A stretch of 64,000 bases of DNA from Dinghuibacter silviterrae (GCF_004366355.1 NZ_SODV01000002.1:908768-972767); one strand, 5' to 3'. Shown: positions 25,736 to 36,572, numbered from the stretch's first letter. The notes: generated from the sequence alone by a model not told the origin. Translations and numbers: made by a program.

Positions 25736-27052
25736 ATGCCCAAGACAGCCATAGGAAAATACAGGTGGACGATTGTCACGCTTCTCTTCTTTGCCACGAC
25801 GGTGAACTACATGGACCGGCAGGTGATCGGTCTTCTCAAGGACAGACTGGCCAATATGCTCCAATGGTCCGAACAGGACTATAGCCATATCGTTATGGCC
25901 TTTACCGCCTCTTACGCCCTGGGGTTACTGGTGTTTGGAATCATCATCGACCGCATCGGTTCCAGGCTGGGGTATACATGGTCGATCATCATCTGGAGCC
26001 TGTCCGCCATGGCCCACGCATTTATGAGAACCACGCTGGGTTTTGGGATCGCCCGTTCCGCCCTTGGGCTGGGTGAGTCCGGCAACTTTCCCGCGGCCAT
26101 CAAAAGCGTGGCGGAGTGGTTCCCCAAACGGGAACGGGCCCTGGCGACCGGGATCTTTAACAGCGGCTCCAACGTCGCGGCTATCCTGGGGCCCGCCCTG
26201 ATCGCCCTCCTGCTCAGCGTCGGCGGCGCAGTCTGGGGTGTTCGTTCGGCCTTTCTCGTCACGGGCGCCCTGGGTTTTTTGTGGCTGGCGTTCTGGCTGA
26301 CTTTCTACGATACACCCCAGCGTTTACTGGGCAAACGGGTACAACAACCGGAATACGACCATATTCTTTCCGATGATGAGGACGAGCTCCCGGCCGCGCA
26401 ACAGACACGGATCAGTTGGGTAACCCTCCTCGGCGTCAAACAAACCTGGGCCTTTTTTGTCGGCAAGTTGCTCACGGACCCCGTATGGTGGTTCTACCTT
26501 TTCTGGGTGCCCAGCTACATCAACGCCACCTATCACCTCGACATCACCAAGTCCTGGGTCTATGTATCCGTGATCTATACAGTCGCCAGTTTCGGGAGCA
26601 TCCTGGGCGGTTATTTGTCGGGCTGGCTCATCCATCACAAGGGCTTTCCCGACTACAAAGCCCGGAAACTCGCTATGTTCATCTTTGCGTGTTGCGTTTT
26701 CCCGATCATCCTGATCCGGTTCACCGACCATGTATGGGTCGCCGTGGGCCTCATCAGCCTCGCCGCCGCTGCCCACCAGGCCTGGAGCGCCAACATCTTT
26801 ACGACGGCTTCCGATATGTTCCCGAAACGCGCAGTCTCCTCCGTCGTGGGTATCGGCGGCATGGCCGGGTCCCTGGGGGGCGTTGTTTTCCCCCTCATCA
26901 CGGGAATTGTCCTTGATCATTTCAAGGCGCTTGGCCACCTGGGTGTGGGCTACAACATCATCTTTGCGATTTGCGCCGTAGCCTACCTGCTGGCGTGGAT
27001 CCTGATGCACTTCCTTTGCCCGAAGATGGTCCGGATCAGTATTAAGGCCTAA
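25736..27052 (+). CDS. MFS transporter, hexuronate (ExuT)-type
   Basis: A 438-residue inner-membrane transporter with about 12 hydrophobic segments. The start [20 protein letters not shown] and the motif [19 protein letters not shown], with [27 protein letters not shown], are those of the anion:cation symporter branch (ExuT, GudP). I use the ATG 25736 and not a GTG 9 nt upstream. With kduD-kduI in front, the likely cargo is galacturonate or glucuronate. Its last 11 nt overlap the convergent GH51 gene. Confidence 0.9.
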   Translation: MPKTAIGKYRWTIVTLLFFATTVNYMDRQVIGLLKDRLANMLQWSEQDYSHIVMAFTASYALGLLVFGIIIDRIGSRLGYTWSIIIWSLSAMAHAFMRTTLGFGIARSALGLGESGNFPAAIKSVAEWFPKRERALATGIFNSGSNVAAILGPALIALLLSVGGAVWGVRSAFLVTGALGFLWLAFWLTFYDTPQRLLGKRVQQPEYDHILSDDEDELPAAQQTRISWVTLLGVKQTWAFFVGKLLTDPVWWFYLFWVPSYINATYHLDITKSWVYVSVIYTVASFGSILGGYLSGWLIHHKGFPDYKARKLAMFIFACCVFPIILIRFTDHVWVAVGLISLAAAAHQAWSANIFTTASDMFPKRAVSSVVGIGGMAGSLGGVVFPLITGIVLDHFKALGHLGVGYNIIFAICAVAYLLAWILMHFLCPKMVRISIKA

Positions 27053-28586
27053 GCTCCACCACCACAATCGACGCGGGCGGCAGCGTGACCGACAAACTGT
27101 CCCCGGAAAGCGGCTCGGCAGTAGAAGCCAGCGGCCTTATTTTATTCGGTTCGTCAAGGGTGTTGATGTCCGTAAAGTGGGCGGACGTCAACACCTCTTG
27201 GGACATGGACCGGACATGCAGCGCCTGGATGTTTGCGGAAACGGTCACCTCCTTGTTGGGATCCAGGTTCACCAATGAAATGTGTACCCGGCCTTGTTGG
27301 TCCCTGGAGGCCGAGGCGTTTACGGCAGGGATGCTTTGCCCGTTATAGGTATAGTCCGGGCTGTTCAGGGAAATGGGTATCCACCGTGCGTCCTGGTGCA
27401 CCTTATACAGCTCGAAGACATAGTAGGTCGGCGTGAGTACCATGCGGGCGCCCTTGGTCAGGATCAACGCCTGGAGGACGTTAATCGCCTGGGCGAGGTT
27501 GGCCATGCGTACGCGGTCGCAGTGGTTGTTAAAGATGTTTAGCGTGGTGGCGGCGATCAGGGCGTCCCTCAGGCTGTTTTGCTGGTAAAGAAACGCGGGA
27601 TTGGTGCCGGGTTCGGCGTCCGTCCAGATCCCCCATTCGTCGACGGCGAGGGCCACGCGTTTGGCCGGGTCGTATTTGTCCATGATGGCGCTGTGTTTGC
27701 GGACCAGGGTGTCCATAAACATACACTTGCGCATGCCGGTAAAGTATTCGTCTTCCCCGAAGCGGGTGGCGGAACCTTTGTGGTCCCAGTCCCCCACGAC
27801 GGTATAATAGTGCATCGAAAGCGCGTACATATCCCAGGCGGGAATGCGTTGCATACACACCTCCGTCCAATGGTAGTCGTCGGAGTTGGGACCGGAAGCG
27901 ATCTTCTTCAGGTGGGTGCCGGGGTAGTCCTTGCAGAATTCGCCGTAGCGTTTGAATTGATCGGTATAGAACTCGGGGGTCATGCTTCCGCCGCAACCCC
28001 AGCTTTCATTGCCTACACCCCATAGCGACACCTTGTAAGGTGCGGGATGCCCGTTCGCGGCGCGCTGCGCGGACAAAGTGCTTTTACCGCCATAGTTGAG
28101 GTATTCGAGCCAGTTTTCCATTTCCTGGGGCGTACCCGACCCAACGTTCCCCGCGATATAGGGTTCGCAGCCGATCAGCCCGCAAAGCTCCAGGAACTCG
28201 TGGGTACCGAAGCTGTTGTCGTCCGGGATCATCCCCCAGGTGGTATTCACCCGGGTGGGGCGCTGGGCGCGGGGACCGATCCCGTCGCTCCAGTGGTATT
28301 GGTCCGCAAAACAACCGCCCGGCCAGCGCAGGTCTGGCACCTTGATGCGCTTTAGCGCTTCCACCACGTCCAGGCGGATCCGGTCTTTCCGGGGCACCTT
28401 CATAGAGTCGTCCACCCAAAAGCCGTCATAGATGCAACGGCCGAGGTCTTCGGCGAAGTGGCCGTAAATAAAGCGGCTGATGGTTTGGGTGGAAGTATCG
28501 GTAACGGTCAGGGTAGCCTGGCCAAAGGCCGTGGTGGCGCCAAAGGCCAACAAGCAGACAGCAATCGTGCGGAGCGTAGACGTCAT
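27042..28586 (-). CDS. GH51 alpha-L-arabinofuranosidase
   Basis: A 514-residue secreted enzyme (signal peptide [23 protein letters not shown]) removing arabinofuranose side chains, for example from pectic arabinan. GH51 features: the N-terminal [35 protein letters not shown], the acid/base Glu194 in WGVGNES and the nucleophile Glu317 in AVDEWGIW. The C-terminal beta-sandwich ends in a strand-rich segment. It lies downstream of the LysR and LacI genes on the same strand (78 nt after lacI), so those may control it. A perfect direct repeat (28595-28614) sits just before its start. Confidence 0.94.
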   Translation of the reverse strand: MTSTLRTIAVCLLAFGATTAFGQATLTVTDTSTQTISRFIYGHFAEDLGRCIYDGFWVDDSMKVPRKDRIRLDVVEALKRIKVPDLRWPGGCFADQYHWSDGIGPRAQRPTRVNTTWGMIPDDNSFGTHEFLELCGLIGCEPYIAGNVGSGTPQEMENWLEYLNYGGKSTLSAQRAANGHPAPYKVSLWGVGNESWGCGGSMTPEFYTDQFKRYGEFCKDYPGTHLKKIASGPNSDDYHWTEVCMQRIPAWDMYALSMHYYTVVGDWDHKGSATRFGEDEYFTGMRKCMFMDTLVRKHSAIMDKYDPAKRVALAVDEWGIWTDAEPGTNPAFLYQQNSLRDALIAATTLNIFNNHCDRVRMANLAQAINVLQALILTKGARMVLTPTYYVFELYKVHQDARWIPISLNSPDYTYNGQSIPAVNASASRDQQGRVHISLVNLDPNKEVTVSANIQALHVRSMSQEVLTSAHFTDINTLDEPNKIRPLASTAEPLSGDSLSVTLPPASIVVVELRP

Positions 28587-28594
28587 AATCGGCG

Positions 28595-28614
28595 AATATT
28601 AAGTGTAATATTAA
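28595..28614 (+). repeat. direct repeat AATATTAA-N4-AATATTAA before the GH51 gene
   Basis: Two identical 8-mers (28595-28602 and 28607-28614) separated by GTGT, 8 nt upstream of the GH51 start on the minus strand. AATATT is itself self-complementary, so the arrangement can also be read as an inverted pair. It could be a regulator site or simply the AT-rich promoter core. Confidence 0.4.
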
Positions 28615-28663
28615 CAATTATTCGCAAAATAGCCACAAATTTTCGCACGGCCGCGCCACCCGC

Positions 28664-28681
28664 GTCAGCGCGCGCGCTGAC
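28664..28681. repeat. 18-bp perfect palindrome over the lacI stop codon
   Basis: GTCAGCGCGCGCGCTGAC, fully self-complementary. It contains the TGA of the lacI gene (28665-28667 on the minus strand) and its last codons. It could form a hairpin or cruciform at the gene end; there is no T-tract. Confidence 0.4.
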
Positions 28682-29699
28682 TCGACGCCCTTATCCGCAA
28701 CTCCACATCCAGCACCCTTCGCTCAAATTCCGTGACCGGCCGCTTGGCCTCGATCAGCTGCACCAGCAGCTCCATCGATTGCTTCCCCATATCAAAGGCC
28801 GGTTGCATGATGGCGCTGAAAGGCGGGTCGAATATGTGGGCGGAAACGGAGTTGGTAAAGCCCACGATGGCCATTTCCCCGGGGATGGCCACCTGCATTT
28901 CTTTCAGCAGGCTAAAGGTGGTCGTGCTGAGCCGGTCGGAGGCGGTGAGGATGGCCTCGGGTCGTGGATCGAGGGCCAGCAGCCCGCGGATGGCCTGTTC
29001 GGTTTCGGCCTGGATCATGCCCCCGTGCGGACAAAACCGGACGTATTCATCCCGGAGGGGAATGCCGCTGTCGGCCAGCGCCTGGCGGTAGCCTTCCAGG
29101 CGTTCCAGTGTAATGGACAACTGGTTGGCGCTGGTGATCTGGGCGATCCGGGTATAACCCTGGGCGACCAGGTGGAGGGTGGCGTCGTAGGCGCCCTTGA
29201 AATTCCCGGAAATAACAGTATGCGTCTTGATCTCCGGGGTCACCCGGTCGAAAAAGACAATGGGCAGACCCTGGTCGTGCAACTGTTTGAAGTGGCCGAT
29301 GTCCTCAGTCTCCGCCGAGAGCGAGACGATCAACCCGTCTATGGACCTGGAGGAGAGGTGGCGGACGTTTGCCACCTCCCGCTCAAAGGATTCGTGTGTT
29401 TGCGTGATGATGACATTGTACCCGCGGCTGCCCGCCACGACTTCCATGCCGTTGATGGCCTGGGAGAAAAAATGGTTGTCGATGTTACACACCACCACAC
29501 CGATCGATTTGCTCAGGCCTTTTTTCAGGCTTTGGGCAATGGGGTTGGGTTTGTAGTTATGGTCCCGGGCGTATGCCTTGACCATGTCCTTGGTATCCTC
29601 ACTGATTTCGTAGCTGTCCCGGAGCGCTTTGGATACCGTGGATATCGAGAGGTTCAGGGCTTTGGCGATGTCCTTTATCGTGATGGCTTCATACCGCAT
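28665..29699 (-). CDS. LacI-family transcriptional regulator (second paralogue)
   Basis: A 344-residue regulator with HTH TIKDIAKALNLSISTVSKAL (residues 7-26), hinge YKPNPIAQSLKKG and a sugar-binding-type effector domain (SIGVVVCNIDNHFFSQAINGM onward). It is closely related to the regulator at 7794-8831; recognition-helix positions are nearly the same (STSTVSRAL versus SISTVSKAL), so the two may recognise similar operators. Its start overlaps the end of the LysR gene by 11 nt, suggesting translational coupling, and the GH51 gene lies downstream. Confidence 0.92.
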   Translation of the reverse strand: MRYEAITIKDIAKALNLSISTVSKALRDSYEISEDTKDMVKAYARDHNYKPNPIAQSLKKGLSKSIGVVVCNIDNHFFSQAINGMEVVAGSRGYNVIITQTHESFEREVANVRHLSSRSIDGLIVSLSAETEDIGHFKQLHDQGLPIVFFDRVTPEIKTHTVISGNFKGAYDATLHLVAQGYTRIAQITSANQLSITLERLEGYRQALADSGIPLRDEYVRFCPHGGMIQAETEQAIRGLLALDPRPEAILTASDRLSTTTFSLLKEMQVAIPGEMAIVGFTNSVSAHIFDPPFSAIMQPAFDMGKQSMELLVQLIEAKRPVTEFERRVLDVELRIRASSQRAR

Positions 29700-30609
29700 C
29701 GGACGATAAAGGTAGGGGGATGTTTTGGAAGTGCAGCTTCAGGCACCTGAGGAATTCCCGGATAGCGGGGGTGTCCTTGCAAGTGGCGGCGCACCAGGTA
29801 CGGTTCGCCACTTCCGCGGGCAGGGGAAGGGCCACGATATCCCGGTTCTCCAGGTAGGGCTGGACGATCCAGTCCGCCAGCGTGCTGATGCCTAAGTTGG
29901 CATCCACCATTTCGATGATGGCGTCGGTATAGTGGATGCGGTGCACATGGTGCGGTGTTACGTGGTGCGCCTTCATCAGGTTCTCGATGACCGGTATGTT
30001 CCCGGAAGCGGGGTCGTTGAACGGGAGAAAAAGCTCCTGGCCTTCGAAGTCCTCCGTGCAGAAGTGGGATTTGCCCGCTAGCGGATGGTTTTTGGAAAGG
30101 ATGGCGAATACCTGGTCTTCGAAGATGGGTTCGTAGTTGATCCGCGGGTTGTCCAGCTTATTGCGGACGATGGCGATATCCACGTCACCGCGGAGCAGGT
30201 ATTCGAGCGGCACATAAGTGGCGGCGGAGACGACATGTATATTGACGCTTGGCGAAATACGCTTATATTGTTTGATGATGCCGGGCAACCAATGATAGGC
30301 GGTATAGCACTGCGTGGTGACGCGCAGGGTGCCGCTGACACCGTCCCTGATGTGCCGCATATCCGCTTCCAAAGAAATGAGTTCCGCTAATACGCGTTCG
30401 GCGGCGTGTAAAAAACGGGTACCCTCGGGGGTGAGTTCGAGGCGCTTTCCGTTGCGAAAAAAAACAGACAAACCCAGTTCGTGTTCCAGCTCCTTTAGTT
30501 GGTGACTCAGAGCCGATTGTGTAAGGTGTAGGGTGTCCGCGGCGCGGGTCAGGGTGCCCTCCTTTACGATGGCATCGACCAGACGAAAATGGTGCAGACC
30601 GATGTTCAT
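29689..30609 (-). CDS. LysR-family transcriptional regulator
   Basis: A 306-residue regulator. N-terminal winged HTH (FRLVDAIVKEGTLTRAADTL, LTQSALSHQLKELEHELG) and a C-terminal LysR substrate-binding domain (from about residue 90, GTLRVTTQCYTAYHWLPGII). The DNA-binding part resembles MetR. It is divergent from the TolC-RND-adaptor operon, a position in which LysR proteins often control the neighbour, and is followed with an 11-nt overlap by lacI. A perfect -7 box (30635-30642, minus strand) lies 25 nt before its start. Confidence 0.9.
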   Translation of the reverse strand: MNIGLHHFRLVDAIVKEGTLTRAADTLHLTQSALSHQLKELEHELGLSVFFRNGKRLELTPEGTRFLHAAERVLAELISLEADMRHIRDGVSGTLRVTTQCYTAYHWLPGIIKQYKRISPSVNIHVVSAATYVPLEYLLRGDVDIAIVRNKLDNPRINYEPIFEDQVFAILSKNHPLAGKSHFCTEDFEGQELFLPFNDPASGNIPVIENLMKAHHVTPHHVHRIHYTDAIIEMVDANLGISTLADWIVQPYLENRDIVALPLPAEVANRTWCAATCKDTPAIREFLRCLKLHFQNIPLPLSSDAV

Positions 30610-30634
30610 GTATGAATAAAATTAATCGAAGACA

Positions 30635-30642
30635 CAAAGTTA
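30635..30642 (-). promoter_or_regulatory. -7 box of the LysR gene
   Basis: On the minus strand TAACTTTG, a perfect match to TAnnTTTG, 25 nt before the ATG at 30609. Confidence 0.5.
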
Positions 30643-30671
30643 ATTCATTTCCCTCATAGTGCTAGCCGTTG

Positions 30672-30679
30672 TACCTTTG
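30672..30679 (+). promoter_or_regulatory. -7 box of the first efflux operon
   Basis: TACCTTTG, perfect consensus, with a TTTC 20 nt upstream (30648-30651) in the -33 position. It lies inside the longest possible reading frame of the TolC gene and so supports the downstream ATG at 30743, giving a leader of about 60 nt. Confidence 0.55.
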
Positions 30680-30742
30680 CACCCTCACTACTTTGCGACG
30701 CTAGCTTGCCGGGATCTCGTAGGACTTAATCCTTTTAGCATA

Positions 30743-32140
30743 ATGTTAAAACTTCCAATCGTCTTTCTTTTTGTTGTAGGGGCAACTTGTAGCGTCTTTC
30801 CTGGCACCGCCCAGGTGCTTACGCTCAAACAGGCGGTACAAACGGCCCTGGCCAACTACCCGACGTTAAAGGCCAAAGCGCACTATGTGCAGTCTTCCAG
30901 GGCCTTAGTCAAGGAAGCGGGTAGGGAATACCTCCCCGACCTGACGGTATCCGCCCAGCAGGATTATGGGACCGTTAACGGCCAGAACGGACCCCTGTAC
31001 AGCTTTACCGGGCTGACGGCCGCTTCCTCCGGGCCTGTTTTCCCCGACCAAAACAATGCCGCGGCCTTTGGCGCGCTATACCTGGCGAATGTCAACTGGA
31101 ACTTCTTTGCGTTTGGCCGGTATAAGGAAAAAGTAGCGGTTGCCCGCCGTGTCCTGGAAGAGGACACCAGCGACCTATACCAGGAACGTTTCCAGGAGGA
31201 AATCGAGGTGGCCGGTGCGTACCTGAACCTCCTGGCCGCCCAACAGCTGATCCATACCCAGGAAAGCAACCTGGAGCGTGCCCAGGCCGTGCAAAGGGTG
31301 GTGCTGGCCCGGGTAAAGGGGCAGCTCAACCCGGGGGTGGATTCTTCTCAGGCCAACGCGGAGGTTTCGGCGGCGCGGATCGAACTGACCAACGCCGTCG
31401 ACGCCGAACAGCAACGGGCCAACGAGCTCGCCCAGTTGATGGGCGTACCCGCGGGAGAATTTGTCCTGGACACCTTGTTCCTGTCCCAGGTCCCCTCGAC
31501 GATGATCACGCCCTCCACCGTCAACCCCCAGGACCACCCCTTGCTCAAATTCTATAAGAGCCGGATCGCGGTGAGCGATGAAGAGACCAAATACCTGAAG
31601 ACCTATAACTACCCCACTTTTTCGTTATTCGGTCTGACACAGGGCAGGGGCTCCGGGTTCGACTATAACTACAGCGCGGCTAACCCTGACGCCTACACAC
31701 ATTCCTACGGACAGGGCGTGGGTGTGCAACGGATCAACTACCTGGTCGGGATCGGGGTGACCTGGAACCTGACCAACCCTTTGCGCATCCACGAACAGGT
31801 AGCGGCGCAGCGGTTTACCTCCCTGGGGCTGGGGGACGAGTACGAGCTGATCAACCAAAGGCTCGCCGCCCAGCGCGTGCTGGCGGAGACCCGGATCACC
31901 AACGCCCTGAGCAACTACCGGGAAGCACCCGTGCAGGTCAAGGCCGCCCAGGACGCCTTCAACCAGAAAAATGTGTTGTACAACCACGGGCTGGCCAACA
32001 TCCTCGACCTTACCCAGACGCAGTATGTGCTGAACCGTGCGGAAATCGACCGGGACATCGCGTATAACAACGTCTGGCAGGCCCTTTTGCTCAAGGCCGC
32101 GGCCACCGGGGACTGGGATTTGTTCATCACTGCATTTTAA
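30743..32140 (+). CDS. TolC-family outer-membrane efflux protein
   Basis: A 465-residue outer-membrane channel component. I choose the ATG at 30743 because it yields a proper signal peptide (MLKLPIVFLFVVGATCSVFPGTA/Q) and lies downstream of the -7 box at 30672; the open frame extends further upstream without such a signal. The mature part starts LTLKQAVQTALANYPTLKAK and shows the two internally similar coiled-coil repeats of TolC (second half KAAQDAFNQKNVLYNHGLAN, LDLTQTQYVLNRAEID). RND permease and adaptor genes follow. Confidence 0.92.
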   Translation: MLKLPIVFLFVVGATCSVFPGTAQVLTLKQAVQTALANYPTLKAKAHYVQSSRALVKEAGREYLPDLTVSAQQDYGTVNGQNGPLYSFTGLTAASSGPVFPDQNNAAAFGALYLANVNWNFFAFGRYKEKVAVARRVLEEDTSDLYQERFQEEIEVAGAYLNLLAAQQLIHTQESNLERAQAVQRVVLARVKGQLNPGVDSSQANAEVSAARIELTNAVDAEQQRANELAQLMGVPAGEFVLDTLFLSQVPSTMITPSTVNPQDHPLLKFYKSRIAVSDEETKYLKTYNYPTFSLFGLTQGRGSGFDYNYSAANPDAYTHSYGQGVGVQRINYLVGIGVTWNLTNPLRIHEQVAAQRFTSLGLGDEYELINQRLAAQRVLAETRITNALSNYREAPVQVKAAQDAFNQKNVLYNHGLANILDLTQTQYVLNRAEIDRDIAYNNVWQALLLKAAATGDWDLFITAF

Positions 32141-32155
32141 AAACCGCGAAAGGTC

Positions 32156-35100
32156 ATGGGAATCATAAAATTTGCGCTTAGAAAACCGATTTCGATACTG
32201 GTACTGGTAGCAGGGTTGTTTTTCTTTGGAATCAAGGCGGTCAACTCGATCAAGATCGACATCTTCCCCCAGCTCGACCTGCCGGTCATTTACCTGTCGC
32301 ACCCTTACGGTGGGTATACCCCGGCCCAGATGGAGGCTTACTTCGGAAAGCAATACGTCAACCTGCTGTTGTACGTCTCCGGTGTGAAAAGCATCGAGAC
32401 AAAGAATATCCAGGGGCTTACCCTGATCAAGCTGACCTTTTATCCCGGTACGAACATGGCCCAGGCGGCCGCGGAAGTCACCGCTTACGCGGGCCGCGCC
32501 CAGGCGATCTTTCCACCGGGTTCCCAGCCCCCCTTTATCCTCCGGTTCGACGCATCGACCCTGCCCGTGGGAGAACTTGTCCTCAGCAGCCCGATCCGGT
32601 CGAACAACGAGCTCATGGACATGGCCAACGTGTATGTCCGCGCCCAGTTCACCAGCGTTCCCGGGCTGGTATCCCCCGCGCCTTTCGGGGGGAACGTCCG
32701 GACGATCGTCATCAAGGTGGATCCCGAGCTGCTGAGGATACATAACCTGACGGCCGACCAGGTGGTCGCCGCCCTTGACCGGAACAACCAAAACACCCCG
32801 GCGGGCAACGTCCGGATCGGGGACATCAACTACCTTACGCCCAGTAATGCCACAGAGCCCACCGTCAAGGACTTCGAGAATATTCCCCTGTACGTGGGAC
32901 AAGGGGTGCAGAACCTTTATCTGAAGGACGTGGCAAAGGTGGAGGACGGTGCGGACATTACGTCCAGCTATGCGCTGGTCAACGGGAAGCGCTCCGTCTA
33001 CCTGCCGATCACCAAGTCCGCCGCCGCCTCCACCTGGGAGGTGGTTCAAAACCTCAAAAAGGCCATCCCCCGTTTTCAAAACAACCTTCCCCCCGACGTA
33101 AAGCTGTCCTATGAGTTCGACCAGAGCGTCTATGTCATCAATGCGGTCAAAAGCCTGATGAGCGAAGGGGCGATCGGGGCCATCCTGACCGGTTTGATGG
33201 TGCTTCTTTTCCTCGGGGACGTCCGGGGTGCCTTGATCGTCATCCTGACCATCCCCACCTGTATCATTTCGGGTGTACTTTTCCTCAACTTATTTGGACA
33301 GACGATCAACATCATGACGCTGAGCGGTCTGTCCCTGGCCATCGGTATCCTCGTGGATGAATCGACGGTGACGATCGAGAACATCCACCAACACCTGGAC
33401 ATGGGCAAACCCAAGTCGCTGGCGATCTGGGATGCCTGTAAGGAAATTGCTTTTCCAAAACTCCTCATCCTGTTTTGTATCCTGTCGGTTTTTGCCCCCG
33501 CGTTTACCATGGGCGGTATCCCGGGATCGCTTTTTATGCCGCTTTCGCTGGCCATTGCTTTTTCCATGATTACCTCCTACCTCATGGCCCAGACCTTTGT
33601 ACCGGTCATGGGGAACTGGTTGATGAAGGGACACAACAAAGGCAAACAATCCGACGAAGAGGAGTTCAAGGCGCTGCATGCCGAGGGGCGGGACAAAGGC
33701 TGGGCGGACAAAACCGCCGTGGTGGCCGAGCACCGCACTAAAAGCGGGAAGGTGCCCCTTTTCGATCGCTTCCGGGCGCGCTACCTGCGTTTCCTGGACC
33801 GGTTTTTCCCGCACCGGGCCATCATCACCATCGTGTATGTGGTGCTCACGCTGCTGGTGTCCGGTTTTCTGCTGAGCCGGATCGGCCGGGACGTTTTGCC
33901 CCGGACCAACGGGAGCCAGTTCCAAGTGCGTCTGCGCAACCCGGACGGTACCCGTTTGGAGCGGACGGAAATGACGATGATCCGGACCCTCCACATCCTG
34001 GACAGCCTGGTGGGACATGACAACGTGGAGATCACCTCCGCGTTTGTGGGAAACCACCCCTCCACCTTCTCCACGGACCCCATCTACCTCTTTATGAGCG
34101 GGCCCCAGGACGGAGTGCTCCAGGTCGCCCTGAAGGAAGGCTATAAGGTCAACCTGGAAGACCTGAAGGAGCGCTTCCGCAGAGCGATGTCCGAAACCCA
34201 ACCCGAGGTCAGGGTTTCCTTTGAACCCATCGAGCTCACCGACAAGATCCTTTCGCAGGGATCGCCCACACCTGTGGAAATCATGATCTCCGGCAAAAAC
34301 CACGAATTAAACGAGACCGAGGCCTTCAAGATTGTGGACAAGCTCAAAGGGATCCCTTATATGCGTGACGTGCAAATCGGCCAGTCCATCCGCTACCCGG
34401 CGATCAACATCAACATCGACCGTGTCCGGGCTGCCCAGATGGGGGTCGATGTCAACGGCATCGGCCGGGCCATGGTTCCCGCGACAAGCTCTTCCCGGTT
34501 CACCGACAAAAACGTTTGGATGGATCCGAAAGTGGGTCTCGGTTACCTCGTCCAGGTCGAAGTACCGGAGAACCAGATGACGAGCATCGACGACATCAAA
34601 GAGATCCCGCTACAGTCGAACCAGCCGCGCCCTGTATTGGGGGACGTCGCGACGATCACCAAGGGCACCCTTTATGGGGAGGCCGACGACATCGGCGCCA
34701 TTTCGGAACTATCGGTGACGGCCAACCTTCATAATACGGACCAGGGTACCGCCACCAGGGACGTCAACAAGGCGCTCCAGGAGCTTGGTCCCACGCCCCG
34801 CGGCATTTCCCTGGAGGTGCGTGGTCTCAGCCCGACCCTGACGGATACCCTGGACAGTTTACAGACAGGACTGATCGTCGCCATCGTCGTCATCTTCCTG
34901 ATGCTGGCGGCCAACTTCCAGTCCTTCCAGGTCTCCATGGTCGTGCTGTTTACGGTGCCCGCGGTCATATTGGGATCCCTGCTGCTGCTCATGGCGATGG
35001 GAGAAACCCTCAACCTCCAGAGCTATATGGGGATCATCATGTCGGTGGGCGTATCGATCTCCAACTCCGTCCTCCTGATCACCAACGCAGAAACCCTGCG

Positions 35101-35425
35101 AATGAAGAATGGGGACGCGGTAGCTTCCGCCAAAGAAGCGGCCGGTCTTCGTATCCGGCCCATCATCATGACCGCCGTTGCGATGGTGGTCGGGATGGTC
35201 CCCATGGCCTCCGGTTTGAGCGAGGGCGGGGGACAGGTCGCTCCCCTGGGCCGCGCCGTCATCGGCGGGCTCGTAGCCTCTACTTTTGCCGCCCTTTTCA
35301 TCCTGCCCCTCGTATTTTCGTGGGTACAGAACAAGACCTCCACGAAGTCGGTGTCCCTGGACCCCGAAGACAAAGAAAGTGAACACTTTATCCCTTCATT
35401 GTATGAACATGACGCTCATCAATAG
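32156..35425 (+). CDS. RND-family efflux permease
   Basis: A 1089-residue inner-membrane pump of the AcrB/HAE-type superfamily, driven by protons. The layout is standard: TM1 at residues about 8-30, a large periplasmic porter domain, TM2-6, a cytoplasmic loop, TM7, the second porter domain and TM8-12. The TM4 segment reads [21 protein letters not shown] with Asp401-Glu402 where AcrB has Asp-Asp. The end is a charged cytoplasmic tail. The N-terminal motif [14 protein letters not shown] is common in Bacteroidota RND pumps of unknown substrate. It starts 15 nt after tolC, and the adaptor gene overlaps its end by 23 nt. Confidence 0.94.
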   Translation: MGIIKFALRKPISILVLVAGLFFFGIKAVNSIKIDIFPQLDLPVIYLSHPYGGYTPAQMEAYFGKQYVNLLLYVSGVKSIETKNIQGLTLIKLTFYPGTNMAQAAAEVTAYAGRAQAIFPPGSQPPFILRFDASTLPVGELVLSSPIRSNNELMDMANVYVRAQFTSVPGLVSPAPFGGNVRTIVIKVDPELLRIHNLTADQVVAALDRNNQNTPAGNVRIGDINYLTPSNATEPTVKDFENIPLYVGQGVQNLYLKDVAKVEDGADITSSYALVNGKRSVYLPITKSAAASTWEVVQNLKKAIPRFQNNLPPDVKLSYEFDQSVYVINAVKSLMSEGAIGAILTGLMVLLFLGDVRGALIVILTIPTCIISGVLFLNLFGQTINIMTLSGLSLAIGILVDESTVTIENIHQHLDMGKPKSLAIWDACKEIAFPKLLILFCILSVFAPAFTMGGIPGSLFMPLSLAIAFSMITSYLMAQTFVPVMGNWLMKGHNKGKQSDEEEFKALHAEGRDKGWADKTAVVAEHRTKSGKVPLFDRFRARYLRFLDRFFPHRAIITIVYVVLTLLVSGFLLSRIGRDVLPRTNGSQFQVRLRNPDGTRLERTEMTMIRTLHILDSLVGHDNVEITSAFVGNHPSTFSTDPIYLFMSGPQDGVLQVALKEGYKVNLEDLKERFRRAMSETQPEVRVSFEPIELTDKILSQGSPTPVEIMISGKNHELNETEAFKIVDKLKGIPYMRDVQIGQSIRYPAININIDRVRAAQMGVDVNGIGRAMVPATSSSRFTDKNVWMDPKVGLGYLVQVEVPENQMTSIDDIKEIPLQSNQPRPVLGDVATITKGTLYGEADDIGAISELSVTANLHNTDQGTATRDVNKALQELGPTPRGISLEVRGLSPTLTDTLDSLQTGLIVAIVVIFLMLAANFQSFQVSMVVLFTVPAVILGSLLLLMAMGETLNLQSYMGIIMSVGVSISNSVLLITNAETLRMKNGDAVASAKEAAGLRIRPIIMTAVAMVVGMVPMASGLSEGGGQVAPLGRAVIGGLVASTFAALFILPLVFSWVQNKTSTKSVSLDPEDKESEHFIPSLYEHDAHQ

Positions 35426-36536
35426 CCGCCTGATTCTCGGCGCCCTGCTGGCTTCCGGTTTCCTCATGGACAGCTGCGGCAGTTCCTCCGCCAAACCCGA
35501 CAACGACACGACCGCTGCTGCGCCCGTGGTCACGAATACGTTCGCGTTGCAAAAGGGAAAGCTTTCCACCGATTTCAACGTTCCCGGTGAGCTGATCGCC
35601 TATCAACAGGTAGACCTCTATGCAAAGGTCAACAGCTTTGTCAAAAAGCTGTATGTCGATATTGGCTCCGAAGTGACCACCGGGCAGATCCTGGCCACCA
35701 TGGAGGCCCCGGAGATTACCTCGCAGATCGACGCCGCCTCCGCCCGCGTCAAGGCGCAGGAATCCATATTTATCGCCAGCAAGGCCAACTACGACCGCAT
35801 GTACGAGACCAGCCTGACCCCGGGCACGATCTCCCAGAACGACCTGGACCAGGCGGCCGCCCGCAAGAATTCGGACTCCGCCCAGCTCGAAGCGGCGCGC
35901 TCCAACCTGAAGGAAGCGGTGGATACCCGGGACTACCTCGTGCTCAAGGCGCCGTTCAGCGGCGTCATCAGCGCGCGTAACATCAACCCGGGGGCTTATG
36001 TCGGTCCTTCGGGCAAGGGCCAGGACCTGCCGATGTTCACCCTCCAGCAACAAAGCCTGCTGCGTCTGGTCGTCTCCGTGCCGGAGCTCTACACCGGCTA
36101 TCTTAGCGACAAGGACATTGTCAAATTCACGGTCAAGGCCCTGCCCAACCAGCCCTTTACCGCCCGCGTCCGCCGGCTTGCCGGGGCCATCGACAACCGT
36201 CTCCGCTCTGAACGCATAGAAATGGACGTCGAAAACCCCCGGAATCAACTGCTGCCCGGTATGGTCGCCGAGGTCAGCGTCCCCCTGCCCTCCAATGACA
36301 GCACCTTCCTGGTACCGCGCACGGCCGTCGTCAATTCGACTGAGAAGATTTTTGTCATCCGGGCCAACAACGGCAAGGCCGAATGGATTACCGTAAAGAC
36401 CGGCCGGGAAGCCAGCGGGCGGATCGAGGTGTATGGAGACCTAAAGGAAGGAGATACACTGGTAACGGCGGCTTCGGAAGAGATCCGGGACGGATCCGCG
36501 CTGTCGAATACGAAAATAACGCCGGCCTCCAAATAA
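35403..36536 (+). CDS. RND efflux periplasmic adaptor (membrane fusion) lipoprotein
   Basis: A 377-residue adaptor linking the RND pump to TolC. The start at 35403 ([20 protein letters not shown]) gives a lipobox (LMDSC) and overlaps the permease gene by 23 nt. The frame is open further upstream, but that part is antisense-free shadow of the permease. Domains: lipoyl/barrel-sandwich halves (VDLYAKVNSFVKKLYVDIG and LKAPFSGVISARNINPG) around an alpha-hairpin (about residues 105-190), then the beta-barrel and membrane-proximal domains (NQLLPGMVAEVSVPL). Confidence 0.92.
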   Translation: MNMTLINSRLILGALLASGFLMDSCGSSSAKPDNDTTAAAPVVTNTFALQKGKLSTDFNVPGELIAYQQVDLYAKVNSFVKKLYVDIGSEVTTGQILATMEAPEITSQIDAASARVKAQESIFIASKANYDRMYETSLTPGTISQNDLDQAAARKNSDSAQLEAARSNLKEAVDTRDYLVLKAPFSGVISARNINPGAYVGPSGKGQDLPMFTLQQQSLLRLVVSVPELYTGYLSDKDIVKFTVKALPNQPFTARVRRLAGAIDNRLRSERIEMDVENPRNQLLPGMVAEVSVPLPSNDSTFLVPRTAVVNSTEKIFVIRANNGKAEWITVKTGREASGRIEVYGDLKEGDTLVTAASEEIRDGSALSNTKITPASK

Positions 36537-36572
36537 TCATTATCTTGGGCGTACAAAAACAAAGAACCGCTT

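Noticed and set aside
31625-33079. 484-codon minus-strand frame
   Set aside because: Antisense to tolC and the RND permease; it crosses the boundary of two real genes.
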